From Mesorhizobium sp. CAU 1732 (GTDB taxonomy: Bacteria; Pseudomonadota; Alphaproteobacteria; Rhizobiales; Rhizobiaceae), in the NCBI RefSeq assembly GCF_039888675.1, contig NZ_JBDQQR010000001.1, positions 1,922,001 to 1,986,000 of the forward strand: a DNA stretch of 64,000 nucleotides, written 5' to 3'. How positions within the stretch are numbered: position 1 is the first letter of the stretch; each line of letters opens with the position of its first letter. The notes under the pieces were generated by a model, which was given only the letters and a program-made list of their open reading frames with translations, did not search any database and was not told where the DNA came from. A program made the translations under genes and the position numbers. Positions 27,597 through 35,825 of this stretch are shown here, piece after piece.

Positions 27597-27626
27597 TATA
27601 GTTACCGTCGGATTGGCTTGGGTAAC
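27597..27626. promoter_or_regulatory. Candidate WYL operator and promoter
   Basis: The 78-bp gap between the divergent WYL and nuclease-helicase genes holds an inverted repeat GTTACC-N14-GGTAAC (27601-27626), directly after a TATAGT -10-like box (27597-27602). Its position is right for repressor binding over the helicase promoter. This is based on symmetry and position only. Confidence 0.4.
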
Positions 27627-27631
27627 TGGCA

Positions 27632-30600
27632 ATGAGACTGTCAGGCGCGAAAGAAATCGTGCTGTCGCCGACGGACCTGATGCGATTTCAGGGCTGCGAG
27701 CATGCGACGGCGCTTGACTTGGCTCTCGTTCGAGGCGACGCGATCAGCCCCGCGGAAGAGAGCGAAGACGCATTGTTGCTGCAGAAGAAGGGGCACGAGC
27801 ACGAAGCGGCCTATCTGGCTTCGTTGAAGGCGGCTGGACGGCGCATCGCGACAATCGAGAGCGATGGTCATGGTTTTGACGAGGCGGCGGCCGCGACCGT
27901 AGCGGCCATGCGCGATGGTTTCGATGTCATCTATCAAGGGGCGCTGCGAACCGGGCGATGGCAAGGCTATTCCGACTTCTTGGAGCGGGTAGAGAAGCCG
28001 TCTGCCCTTGGTCACTTCAGCTATGAGGCGGTCGACACCAAGCTGAAGCGGCGCGCGGATCCGAAGCATGCGCTTCAGTTGAGCATCTACTCAAAGGCGA
28101 TTTCGGAAGTACAAGTCGCCCTCCCTCGCTCGGCCCACGTTCAGCTAGGCAACGGCGAAAGGGCGAGCTTCCTCGTTGAGGACGCCGTCTACTATGCGTC
28201 ACGCCTTGCCAGCCGCCTCGAAGAGTTCGTCGAAGCTCCTTGGACGACCGTGGCCGAGCCCGTTAGCGCCTGCGGCCTATGCCGTTGGCGTGAGCATTGC
28301 GACGCAAATTGGACAGAGGCCGACAGTCTCGTGAAAGTTGCCGGAATGACGCGACAACAGCGTCGGAAGTTGGCGGGTGCAGGAATCTCCACCATGCGGG
28401 CGTTCGCCGACTCCGAGTTGCCGATTCCCGGCATCCAGGAAACGGTGTTGTGGAGGTTGAGGAACCAGGCTCGCCTTCAGAGCGCCCGCTGCGATGGCGG
28501 TACCCCTTCGTTCATCCTCCGATCGATGGAATCTGGCCGCGGGCTCTTGCGCTTGCCGCGTCCCGCCAATGGCGACCTCTTCTTCGACATGGAAGGCGAC
28601 CCGCTCGTCGACGGCGGGCGTGAATACCTGTTCGGCGTATACCGTGAGACGGATGGTCGGTCGGAATTCCGCACGTGGTGGGCACACGACGAGCAGCAGG
28701 AGCGGATCGCCACGGAAGACGTGCTGGCCTTCTTCACGTCGCACCTTGCCCGGCATCCAGAGGCGTACGTCTATCACTACAACCACTATGAGGTGACCGC
28801 ATTGAAGCGGCTCGCGACGAATTATGGCGTCGCGGAGCACCACCTCGACCACTTGCTGCGGACCGGAAAGTTTGTCGACCTGTACCGGGTCGTCCAGCAG
28901 GGTCTGGTGGCCTCGGAAGCGGGCTACTCCATCAAGGACCTCGAAGCCTTTTATATGGAGAAGCGGGACGGGGAGGTGGCCACTGCCGGAGCCAGCATCG
29001 TCGCCTATGAGCAATGGCTCGACACCGGCGACCAGAAGCTCCTAGACGAGATCGCCGCCTACAATGAGGTCGACTGCAGATCGACTAAGGGGCTGCGCGA
29101 CTGGCTCGTGGAGAAGGTGAGGCCTTCCGAGCTGCCCTGGTTCGTGCCGACGGCTCCTGAAACCTCCGCTCCGGTCGAAGAGCCGGAACGTATCGCGTTG
29201 CGCGACAGGATCGAAGCACTCCGCCTGCAGATCGGCGATCGTTTGGCTGATCTCGTTTTCGAGCTGAACGGATTTCATAAGCGGGCCGACAAGCCGGGCT
29301 GGTGGGAATACTTCGACAGGCAGGATAGGGAAACGGCAGAACTGATCGACGATCTCGAGAGTATCGGCAGACTGTCCGCGATCCGTCCCGCCTCAGGACA
29401 GGAGAGGCGGTACCGTTATCCTCCCCAGCAGACAAAGATGCGGGAAGGCAGCGGCGCCGCCATGCGCGGCATGAAGGGAAAGGCGACTATCGTCGAGCTC
29501 GACCGAACGGCACGGGAAATCACGGTCAAGTTTCCTAAGGCCATCGTCCCGCCCGATAGCGTTGACCTCGTTCCTGAGCAGCCTCTTGACGCCAAGGTGC
29601 TTCGGGCCGCCGTCGCACGCGTGACGGACGGCTTGATTGCCGCAGGGTTCAAGGGCTCGGCATTTGCGGATTTCCTAAGGCGCGAACCGCCTCGTATCCG
29701 CGACGTCCGATCTGGCGATCCTTTGATTCCGGGAAGGGAACGCGTCATCGAAACCGTGGCGGCGATCCGAAATCTGGAGGGCGGATGCCTGCCGATCCAA
29801 GGACCTCCCGGTACCGGGAAGACCTATGTCAGCTCGAAGGCGATCTTTGACCTAGTGCAGAAGGGGCGGCGTGTCGCCGTCATGTCGCACAGCCACAAGG
29901 CGATCAACAACCTGTTGGTCGAGGTGGCGAAGAGGGCGCGAGAGGCGGGAAGCCGCATCCAGATCGCCAAGAAGATCTCCAAGCCTGAAGACGCGCCGGA
30001 CGATCCCACGATCATCTCGACTTCGAAGAACGAGGACGCGGTCCTGATGACGGCTTCCGTCGTCGGCGGGACCGCCTGGCTTTTCGCCCGGCCTGACCTC
30101 ATTGGCACGTTTAGCCATGTCTTCGTAGACGAGGCGGGACAGGTGTCGATCGCCAACCTGATGGCCGCGTCCGGCTGCGCTAGCAACATCGTGTTGGTAG
30201 GCGACCAGATGCAGCTGCCTCAACCGATCCAGGGCGTGCATCCGGGCGAGACAGCATTGTCTACGTTGGAGTATCTCCTCGGCGGAGATCATGCCGTGGC
30301 CGCCGATCGCGGCATCTTCCTGCCTGTTTCGCGCCGGATGCACCCAGACGTGTGCAGCTTGGTCTCGCGCTTGGCTTACGACGGCCGCCTCGAGAGCGAC
30401 GAGGACGCCTCGCGGCAGGCGATCCGCTTTGCCGGAGGCGGATTGCCAGCCACCGGTGTCGCCTTCATCGACATTGCACATGAGGGGAATTCACAGGAGA
30501 GCATTGAAGAAGCGGATGCCGTATGCGCTGCCTTCGAGCGTCTTCTGGGCGCATCGTTCGTCGACCGGGAGGGCGTGGAGCGGAAGATGACGATCGACGA

Positions 30601-30940
30601 CATCCTCGTCGTCTCTCCCTACAACGCTCAGGTCAACCTGCTGACCTCCAAGCTTCCTGACGGCGCACGCATTGGAACAGTGGATCGCTTCCAGGGGCAG
30701 GAAGCTCCGGCGTGCCTGATTTCATTCGCGACGTCCAGCGGCGCCGAGATGCCGCGGAGTATCGATTTCCTGTTCAGCCTGAACCGCCTGAACGTGGCGA
30801 TCTCGCGTGCACAGGCGCTGGCCATGCTGTTCTGCTCGCCGCGCCTGCTCGACGTCCAATGCTCGACCCTTGAGGAAATGCGACTTGTGAACTCGCTCTG
30901 CATGGTTCGTGACCGTGCCGACCGGCGCGCTGTCGGGTAG
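27632..30940 (+). CDS. TM0106-type RecB-like nuclease fused to SF1 helicase
   Basis: A 1102-residue protein. The N-terminal third is a TM0106/RecB-like nuclease region, opening LSPTDLMRFQGCEHATALDL and containing a CGLCRWREHC cysteine cluster (about residue 215). A ribonuclease-H-like YprB-type segment (LFFDMEGDPL, about 315) follows. The C-terminal half is a superfamily 1 helicase of the Upf1/DNA2 type, with Walker A GPPGTGKTY (about 727), Walker B FVDEAGQ (about 832), motif III LVGDQMQLPQP and motif VI NVAISRAQ. Such fusions are predicted to unwind and degrade DNA and recur in defence islands. It is expressed divergently from the WYL gene. Confidence 0.87.
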   Translation: MRLSGAKEIVLSPTDLMRFQGCEHATALDLALVRGDAISPAEESEDALLLQKKGHEHEAAYLASLKAAGRRIATIESDGHGFDEAAAATVAAMRDGFDVIYQGALRTGRWQGYSDFLERVEKPSALGHFSYEAVDTKLKRRADPKHALQLSIYSKAISEVQVALPRSAHVQLGNGERASFLVEDAVYYASRLASRLEEFVEAPWTTVAEPVSACGLCRWREHCDANWTEADSLVKVAGMTRQQRRKLAGAGISTMRAFADSELPIPGIQETVLWRLRNQARLQSARCDGGTPSFILRSMESGRGLLRLPRPANGDLFFDMEGDPLVDGGREYLFGVYRETDGRSEFRTWWAHDEQQERIATEDVLAFFTSHLARHPEAYVYHYNHYEVTALKRLATNYGVAEHHLDHLLRTGKFVDLYRVVQQGLVASEAGYSIKDLEAFYMEKRDGEVATAGASIVAYEQWLDTGDQKLLDEIAAYNEVDCRSTKGLRDWLVEKVRPSELPWFVPTAPETSAPVEEPERIALRDRIEALRLQIGDRLADLVFELNGFHKRADKPGWWEYFDRQDRETAELIDDLESIGRLSAIRPASGQERRYRYPPQQTKMREGSGAAMRGMKGKATIVELDRTAREITVKFPKAIVPPDSVDLVPEQPLDAKVLRAAVARVTDGLIAAGFKGSAFADFLRREPPRIRDVRSGDPLIPGRERVIETVAAIRNLEGGCLPIQGPPGTGKTYVSSKAIFDLVQKGRRVAVMSHSHKAINNLLVEVAKRAREAGSRIQIAKKISKPEDAPDDPTIISTSKNEDAVLMTASVVGGTAWLFARPDLIGTFSHVFVDEAGQVSIANLMAASGCASNIVLVGDQMQLPQPIQGVHPGETALSTLEYLLGGDHAVAADRGIFLPVSRRMHPDVCSLVSRLAYDGRLESDEDASRQAIRFAGGGLPATGVAFIDIAHEGNSQESIEEADAVCAAFERLLGASFVDREGVERKMTIDDILVVSPYNAQVNLLTSKLPDGARIGTVDRFQGQEAPACLISFATSSGAEMPRSIDFLFSLNRLNVAISRAQALAMLFCSPRLLDVQCSTLEEMRLVNSLCMVRDRADRRAVG

Positions 30941-31025
30941 CGTAGCTGGACGGTTGTTGCTTCACTTCGTGAGCCGACGGGTGGAGACCTCGCGCTACCG
31001 GGAGCTACGCACTGTGCTGGTGCGA

Positions 31026-31547
31026 TCATCTTTTTTCGTGCGGACACATCTTGATGCGTTGCGGGGGCACCCTGGGCCGAATGCACCATTCGCTCATCGC
31101 AGGATTGTAGAGGCCCGGCAGCGGGAAATATCTGTCGATCCGCAGGAAATCCTTGATGTTCATGGTCGCGATCGGGGCTCCCGTGATGATCGCCACTGCC
31201 GCTATCGAAAGGTCTTGGCCCAATTTCAGCTTCTTGGGCGGCGTGGATGGAAACCAGAGGTCACGGAGTGCCGGTACCATCGTCATTCTCCCGTAGAGGC
31301 GAGCAGTATCTGAATCCATCGGCAGAAACACAATGTCCGACGCCAGAAGCGATCCCAGCCATTCCGAAAACAGATGCGCTCCGGAAATATCGCGGCTGGC
31401 AAGATTGACGATGCCCCTTTCAATTTCGATCACGGCGCCGAACGGGATGCTCATCGCGGTAGGTTCCGATGCCACCCAGTCGACGACGGTGGGGTTCGGC
31501 CGTTTGCGCGCAAGCTCGCTGAGCACATTCGTATCCAGGACATACAT
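31026..31547 (-). CDS. PIN-domain ribonuclease toxin (VapC/FitB-like)
   Basis: A protein of 173 residues from ATG 31547 (182 if the ATG at 31574 is used). PIN-domain acidic residues are visible in VLDTNVLSEL (Asp and Glu), VIEIERGI (Glu) and LGQDLSIAAVA (Asp), with a late IKDF. VapC/FitB toxins are RNases held in check by a co-translated antitoxin. Here no antitoxin gene precedes it on the same strand. Instead, a Phd/YefM-type gene points away from it across a 110-bp gap. The C-terminal about 30 residues (after YNPAMSEW) look like an unrelated extension. The family is firm; the pairing is not. Confidence 0.85.
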   Translation of the reverse strand: MYVLDTNVLSELARKRPNPTVVDWVASEPTAMSIPFGAVIEIERGIVNLASRDISGAHLFSEWLGSLLASDIVFLPMDSDTARLYGRMTMVPALRDLWFPSTPPKKLKLGQDLSIAAVAIITGAPIATMNIKDFLRIDRYFPLPGLYNPAMSEWCIRPRVPPQRIKMCPHEKR

Positions 31548-31657
31548 GCTAGGCAGTGGGCTCAAGGCGACCATCCATGCTATGTAAACAGCTTGAACCT
31601 ATGTCGGAGTCACCGGCATTCCGTTAATCCGCGGTTTGCTTGTGGACAAGGAACACA

Positions 31658-31900
31658 ATGAGTACTGGTTTGGGCAAGGAATCGGGTGCGTCGAAGGACT
31701 CCAACGTCTGGGACGTTCCCGAGGCGCGTAAGAGGTTCGATGATTTGCTAGAAGCGGCGGCTAGCCGTGGTCCGCAGATCATTCGCGACGACAATCGGCA
31801 ATTCAGGGTGACACTTGACCGGGCGAGCTCTTCGCCGAAGGGTAGGGCGCTGCTTGCGGGAGGCGGTCCCCTTGAGGACGACGATCTCCCCAATGACTGA
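31658..31900 (+). CDS. Phd/YefM-family antitoxin
   Basis: An 80-residue protein from ATG 31658, preceded by AAGGAAC. The WDVPEARKRFDDLLEAAASR and GPQIIRDDNRQFRV segments match the Phd/YefM fold, which binds operator DNA with its N-terminal half and the toxin with its C-terminal half. The C-terminus is short and acidic (EDDDLPND). No toxin gene follows it; the 250 bp after its stop contain no recognisable PIN, Doc or RelE frame. The nearest toxin is the divergent PIN gene, which it may neutralise in an unusual head-to-head layout. Confidence 0.75.
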   Translation: MSTGLGKESGASKDSNVWDVPEARKRFDDLLEAAASRGPQIIRDDNRQFRVTLDRASSSPKGRALLAGGGPLEDDDLPND

Positions 31901-32159
31901 CCGCCGAGAGTGACGACCTACTTCCGGATATCGGTTGTCTGGTGTTAGCAGTACCGGTCGCGCACACGACATTGTTCTGGCGTGGATCAGTCGCTGAATC
32001 TGCAGCAACAAGGTAGTTCGCGCCGCGCTAACGACAGATTTTGTCGTCGGTCTGTGTCATTGGGCTGGGCAGTGACCGTGCACTCAAGGTGGACGGCGAC
32101 AGTCGTATGTAGTGTTCCCGTCGTATTTTTTGCTACAGGGACCCAAGAAGACGGCTAAT

Positions 32160-33626
32160 ATGGGTAACGGGCAGGGTGGGGCGTTGGCGAAGACATTCGA
32201 CGGATTCAATCGGCTATTGGAAAAGGTTCGGGAGTCGAGCCACGACTTCGTGGTCACCACCGAAATATTCCCCAACCTCGACGTGGAACGCGTCGCCCGG
32301 GACATGAACCTCGCAGACGAGGGTAAGAACCGCGGTACGCTCGAGCAGCCGTCAAAGAGCTCCAAGTCCCTGGACGATATCGAACTGGCGGTAGTCGGGA
32401 AGGTCCAGGATGCGAAGAGCACGGCCTACAACAATCTCGAGGACCAGCTGCAGCTCTTCGCCGCACGGCTAGGCAGTCTCGATTTCGAGGGTCAGTTTTC
32501 GGATATCCACAAGGCCAACGCCGAGGGTGTTTCGGATTTCAAGGCGGAGATCGTCAAAGGCAGGAATGAACTCCATGGCCTGAGGCGCGCCCTGAACGCG
32601 GCCGAAGAGGACTATGCCGATTTCCGGAAGCGGCACCGGATCACGCGGGCCCCGCGCGTATCCGAAGGCTACGTCTGGTTCTTCAAGGTCTCGTTCCTGT
32701 TTTTCCTGTTCCTCGTCGAGTCGATCATGAACGGCATCTTCCTGGCCAAGGGAAGCGACATGGGCATCGTTGGCGGGATCACCGAAGCCTTCAGTTTCTC
32801 GTTCCTCAACATCGGCATCGCGCTCGTATTCGCGCTCTTCTGCGTCAGTCTCGTCGCGCATCGGTCGTACTTTCTGAAACTCTTCGGCGTCGTCTCCATC
32901 GTCCTCTACGCGGGGCTGGCAGTCGCCCTAAACCTCGGACTCGCCCACTACCGCGAGGTGACCGGAAGCATCCTTGAGGACGCAGGTCCGCTCGTGATGA
33001 ACAGGATCCTGACCGATCCGCTGGGCCTCACGGACATCAAGTCATGGCTTCTGTTCGGCATCGGCCTGATGTTCTCGATCTTTGCCTCTATTGATGGCTG
33101 GTATCTGCGTGATCCCTATCCAGGGTACGCTGGCGTCTACAAAAGGCTGCTGGCGGCGCGCTCGAAGTACTCGACTCGCCAGGAAGAACTGATCGAGGAC
33201 CTGCTCAGCGTCCGGGACGACCATAACGAGAAGGTCGATTTCATCATCAAGAGCCTGAGTGGGCGTCGCAGGGAACACAACGCAATCATCGCCCATCGAG
33301 CGAAGCTGCTTTCGCTGTTCGTCCAGTATCAGGAGCAGCTCGAGCGCACGGCGAACGTGCTGCTGAAGCGATATCGGGAAGCCAACGTGAAGGCACGGTC
33401 GGATAGCCCTCCCAAGTACTTCGACAACGCCTGGAAGCTTGATCGCATCAAGCCGACGAAGGCTGGGGAAAGCGAACTGACCGACAAGGACGTCGCGGAC
33501 TCCATACGCAATGCTCAGGCCGAACTGTCCGAGCAGATCAGAAATATTGCAGCTGTCTGCGACGACGGCATCGACCAGTACCGCGAACTCGACAGGCTGC
33601 ATCCGGAGACCGCCGCAAATGGCTAG
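32160..33626 (+). CDS. Multi-pass membrane protein with flanking coiled coils, first gene of motor-like operon
   Basis: A 488-residue protein from ATG 32160; the frame opens earlier at a GTG (32112). A soluble, helical N-terminal half (residues 1-165) is followed by four hydrophobic segments near 172-192, 203-238, 237-262 and 294-312, then a long charged helical region (about 325-480) likely to be coiled coil. No enzymatic motif is seen. It would sit in the inner membrane with large cytoplasmic parts. Its stop overlaps the next gene by 8 bases. I do not recognise a family. Its constant company (vWA, MotA-like, OmpA-like) suggests a structural part of an envelope complex. Confidence 0.75.
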   Translation: MGNGQGGALAKTFDGFNRLLEKVRESSHDFVVTTEIFPNLDVERVARDMNLADEGKNRGTLEQPSKSSKSLDDIELAVVGKVQDAKSTAYNNLEDQLQLFAARLGSLDFEGQFSDIHKANAEGVSDFKAEIVKGRNELHGLRRALNAAEEDYADFRKRHRITRAPRVSEGYVWFFKVSFLFFLFLVESIMNGIFLAKGSDMGIVGGITEAFSFSFLNIGIALVFALFCVSLVAHRSYFLKLFGVVSIVLYAGLAVALNLGLAHYREVTGSILEDAGPLVMNRILTDPLGLTDIKSWLLFGIGLMFSIFASIDGWYLRDPYPGYAGVYKRLLAARSKYSTRQEELIEDLLSVRDDHNEKVDFIIKSLSGRRREHNAIIAHRAKLLSLFVQYQEQLERTANVLLKRYREANVKARSDSPPKYFDNAWKLDRIKPTKAGESELTDKDVADSIRNAQAELSEQIRNIAAVCDDGIDQYRELDRLHPETAANG

Positions 33627-34443
33627 GGGCAGAAGAAGAAAGGGCCGCCGAAGCGGCCGGACCGGAGCCATCGTGGGCGGTGTCTGCCTCTTGCTGGCAT
33701 CCGTCGTCCTGATCGGTGGCCTTGGCTATCTATATGCTAGGGCGAACTCCCAGGCGAAGCTCGATAAGCAAACGCTGTGCCCGATTGACGGTCCGATAGC
33801 CGTGAACGCTTTCCTGATCGACACGACGGACCCGATCTCGAGAACGACGCTGATCGACGTCAAGAACAAGTTCAGTAAGGCCGTCTCGGCAATCCCAGTC
33901 GGAGGGTTGCTCGAAATTTACGGACTGACGGAGAAGCCCGGGGAACTCGTCAAGATGTTCGAGGGCTGCAATCCGGGAGATGGCTCCACCGTCGACCAAT
34001 GGACGAATAATCCAGCTCGACGGCAGCGCCAGTGGGAAGAGGCATTCAGCAAGCCGCTCGACGAAGTCTCCGGGAAGATTTCCGATGGTCAGGCGGGGAA
34101 CGCGTCACCGATCATGGCGGCCATCCAAAACATCAAGCTCTCGGTCTTCGATCGGTTCGACAAGCCGGGCATGCCAAAGCAACTCATCGTGGCGTCCGAC
34201 ATGATTGAGCACACCAGTCTTTATTCCCAGTACAAGTCGGGGATCGCGTACGATACCTACGCCGATAGCGCGGCGAACGCTGAATACCGGACATCGCTTG
34301 ACGGGATCGATGTCGCCGTCTGGTATGTGGACCGCGAGGCCAAGGCGTTCAGTGGCCGCGATCACCTCGAGTTCTGGGCCGAATGGATACAACGGTCACA
34401 CGGCAACATGCTGCCGTCACCGCGGCTGGAGGGCGTGAATTGA
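33619..34443 (+). CDS. Membrane-anchored vWA-like periplasmic protein
   Basis: A 274-residue protein from ATG 33619, overlapping the previous gene. A basic N-terminus (MARGRRRKGRRSGR) and one TM helix (about 15-36) predict an N-in anchor with the rest in the periplasm. The exported domain has a vWA-like layout: FLIDTTDPI near residue 70 resembling the DxSxS metal site, a GNASPIMAAI element near 155, and LIVASDMIEH near 190 with the third-strand aspartate. The MIDAS is imperfect, so metal binding is uncertain. In the operon it would place an adhesive or signalling domain outside the membrane next to the OmpA-type subunit. Confidence 0.7.
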   Translation: MARGRRRKGRRSGRTGAIVGGVCLLLASVVLIGGLGYLYARANSQAKLDKQTLCPIDGPIAVNAFLIDTTDPISRTTLIDVKNKFSKAVSAIPVGGLLEIYGLTEKPGELVKMFEGCNPGDGSTVDQWTNNPARRQRQWEEAFSKPLDEVSGKISDGQAGNASPIMAAIQNIKLSVFDRFDKPGMPKQLIVASDMIEHTSLYSQYKSGIAYDTYADSAANAEYRTSLDGIDVAVWYVDREAKAFSGRDHLEFWAEWIQRSHGNMLPSPRLEGVN

Positions 34444-35825
34444 GTTACGTTAGACCTGAGGACCGGAATGGCGGATTTCTGCTGAACCTGCCACTCTACA
34501 CCTTTGCCGCTTTCACCTTCGCGGGTTGCGTTTTCATCGCGATTTCGAAGCTATGGGGCGTGAATCCGTTCGTCGCCATGGTGGTCCCGATACTGCTGAT
34601 GTTCGGATATCTGGGACTGTCCCTGTTCGCAGGACGGATCCGGCTGCACGGAGAACAGACTGGCGACAACCTCTATTACATGGGATTTCTGTTCACCCTG
34701 TCGAGCATGGGAGTTTCCCTCTACCAGTTCACGTCGGCAGCATCGACGGACGATGTCATCCGCAACTTCGGCATCGCGATTACCTCCACGATCGTCGGCA
34801 TCGCCCTTCGCATCCTTTATAATCAGACGCGGCGCGACGTCCTCGACATCGAGCGCGCGACACGGTTCGAACTGGCTGACATGACACGCCGCGTGCGGTC
34901 GGAACTGGAGCAAGCAACGCGGGAGTTCGCGGACTTCCGGCGCGTCAGCAATCAAATGATCAGCGAAGGCTTCGACGAGATCGTCAAACAGGCGGACACG
35001 ACAGGCGTGCAGCTCAAGGACGCGCTCGAGAAGATGGCTAACGAGGCCATGAAGCCTGTCGAGGCGGCGGCGTCCAAACTCAGCTCGGCCATCGATGCCA
35101 GCTTCGGTCAGATCGCGTCGAAGCTCTCCGAGATCGCAGAGAAGGTCGACAATTCAGGTGACGTCTTCGAGAAGGCCAACAGCGGGGTGGCGAACTCTAC
35201 GACCCAGCTTGGCACTCAGGTGGAGGCGATCTCCAAGAAGCTGGAGGCGGTCATGGTTCCGGAAGCCGTGCTCAAGAACGAGCTCGGTCCGCTCGTCAAA
35301 GAACTCGGAAAGATCGTCGTCGATTACGGCGCCAAGACTGAGGCCGTCAGCCGGGAGCAGGCTCAACGTATGGACCTGATCACCGCGTCTGTCGCCAAGA
35401 TCGTGGAAACGACGGGCAGGTCGGTTCAGATGATGGAGAAGTCCGTCGAGGTCTCTACGGCCGTTCAGAGAAGCACGGACGGTCTGGCACAGCATGTCCA
35501 GCAGCAGAACGCAGACATTCAGAAGCTCCTCGAGAAGCTGGTGGCTGAATTCCGCCCCGCTCCGAAGCCTGCCGTCTTTGAGTCCCTTGCGCCTGCCCCG
35601 GGCGTGTCCGGAGGTTTGAACGGCGGCAGCTATCATCCTGCGGCAGGAGCGGCCCCGACGGTGCCCCTGGAGGAGGCCATCGCGGCGACAATAGCGACGG
35701 AAGTTGTAGAGCCGACGCGGACGGCTCCCAAGAGCGGCACTGGCGTGAATGTGGACATCAATTTCGACGACCTTGAGTCTTCGACTAGGGATGCGGACGC
35801 CAAGCGTTGGTGGCAACGCCGTTGA
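34440..35825 (+). CDS. MotA/TolQ/ZorA-like membrane protein with long coiled-coil tail
   Basis: A 461-residue protein whose best start is TTG 34440, overlapping the previous stop as TTGA with GGAGGG 6 bases upstream. Three to four hydrophobic segments occupy residues about 18-130. The last two surround an SMGVSLYQF...FGIAITSTIVGIALR region that resembles the paired pore helices of MotA/TolQ/ExbB proteins. From about residue 140 to 400 it is a continuous charged helix, including runs such as KLSSAIDASFGQIASKLSEI, then a Pro/Ala-rich end. Zorya's ZorA has the same plan (MotA-like pore unit with a long cytoplasmic tail). Pore identity is inferred from the pattern and from its neighbour. Confidence 0.7.
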   Translation: MSYVRPEDRNGGFLLNLPLYTFAAFTFAGCVFIAISKLWGVNPFVAMVVPILLMFGYLGLSLFAGRIRLHGEQTGDNLYYMGFLFTLSSMGVSLYQFTSAASTDDVIRNFGIAITSTIVGIALRILYNQTRRDVLDIERATRFELADMTRRVRSELEQATREFADFRRVSNQMISEGFDEIVKQADTTGVQLKDALEKMANEAMKPVEAAASKLSSAIDASFGQIASKLSEIAEKVDNSGDVFEKANSGVANSTTQLGTQVEAISKKLEAVMVPEAVLKNELGPLVKELGKIVVDYGAKTEAVSREQAQRMDLITASVAKIVETTGRSVQMMEKSVEVSTAVQRSTDGLAQHVQQQNADIQKLLEKLVAEFRPAPKPAVFESLAPAPGVSGGLNGGSYHPAAGAAPTVPLEEAIAATIATEVVEPTRTAPKSGTGVNVDINFDDLESSTRDADAKRWWQRR

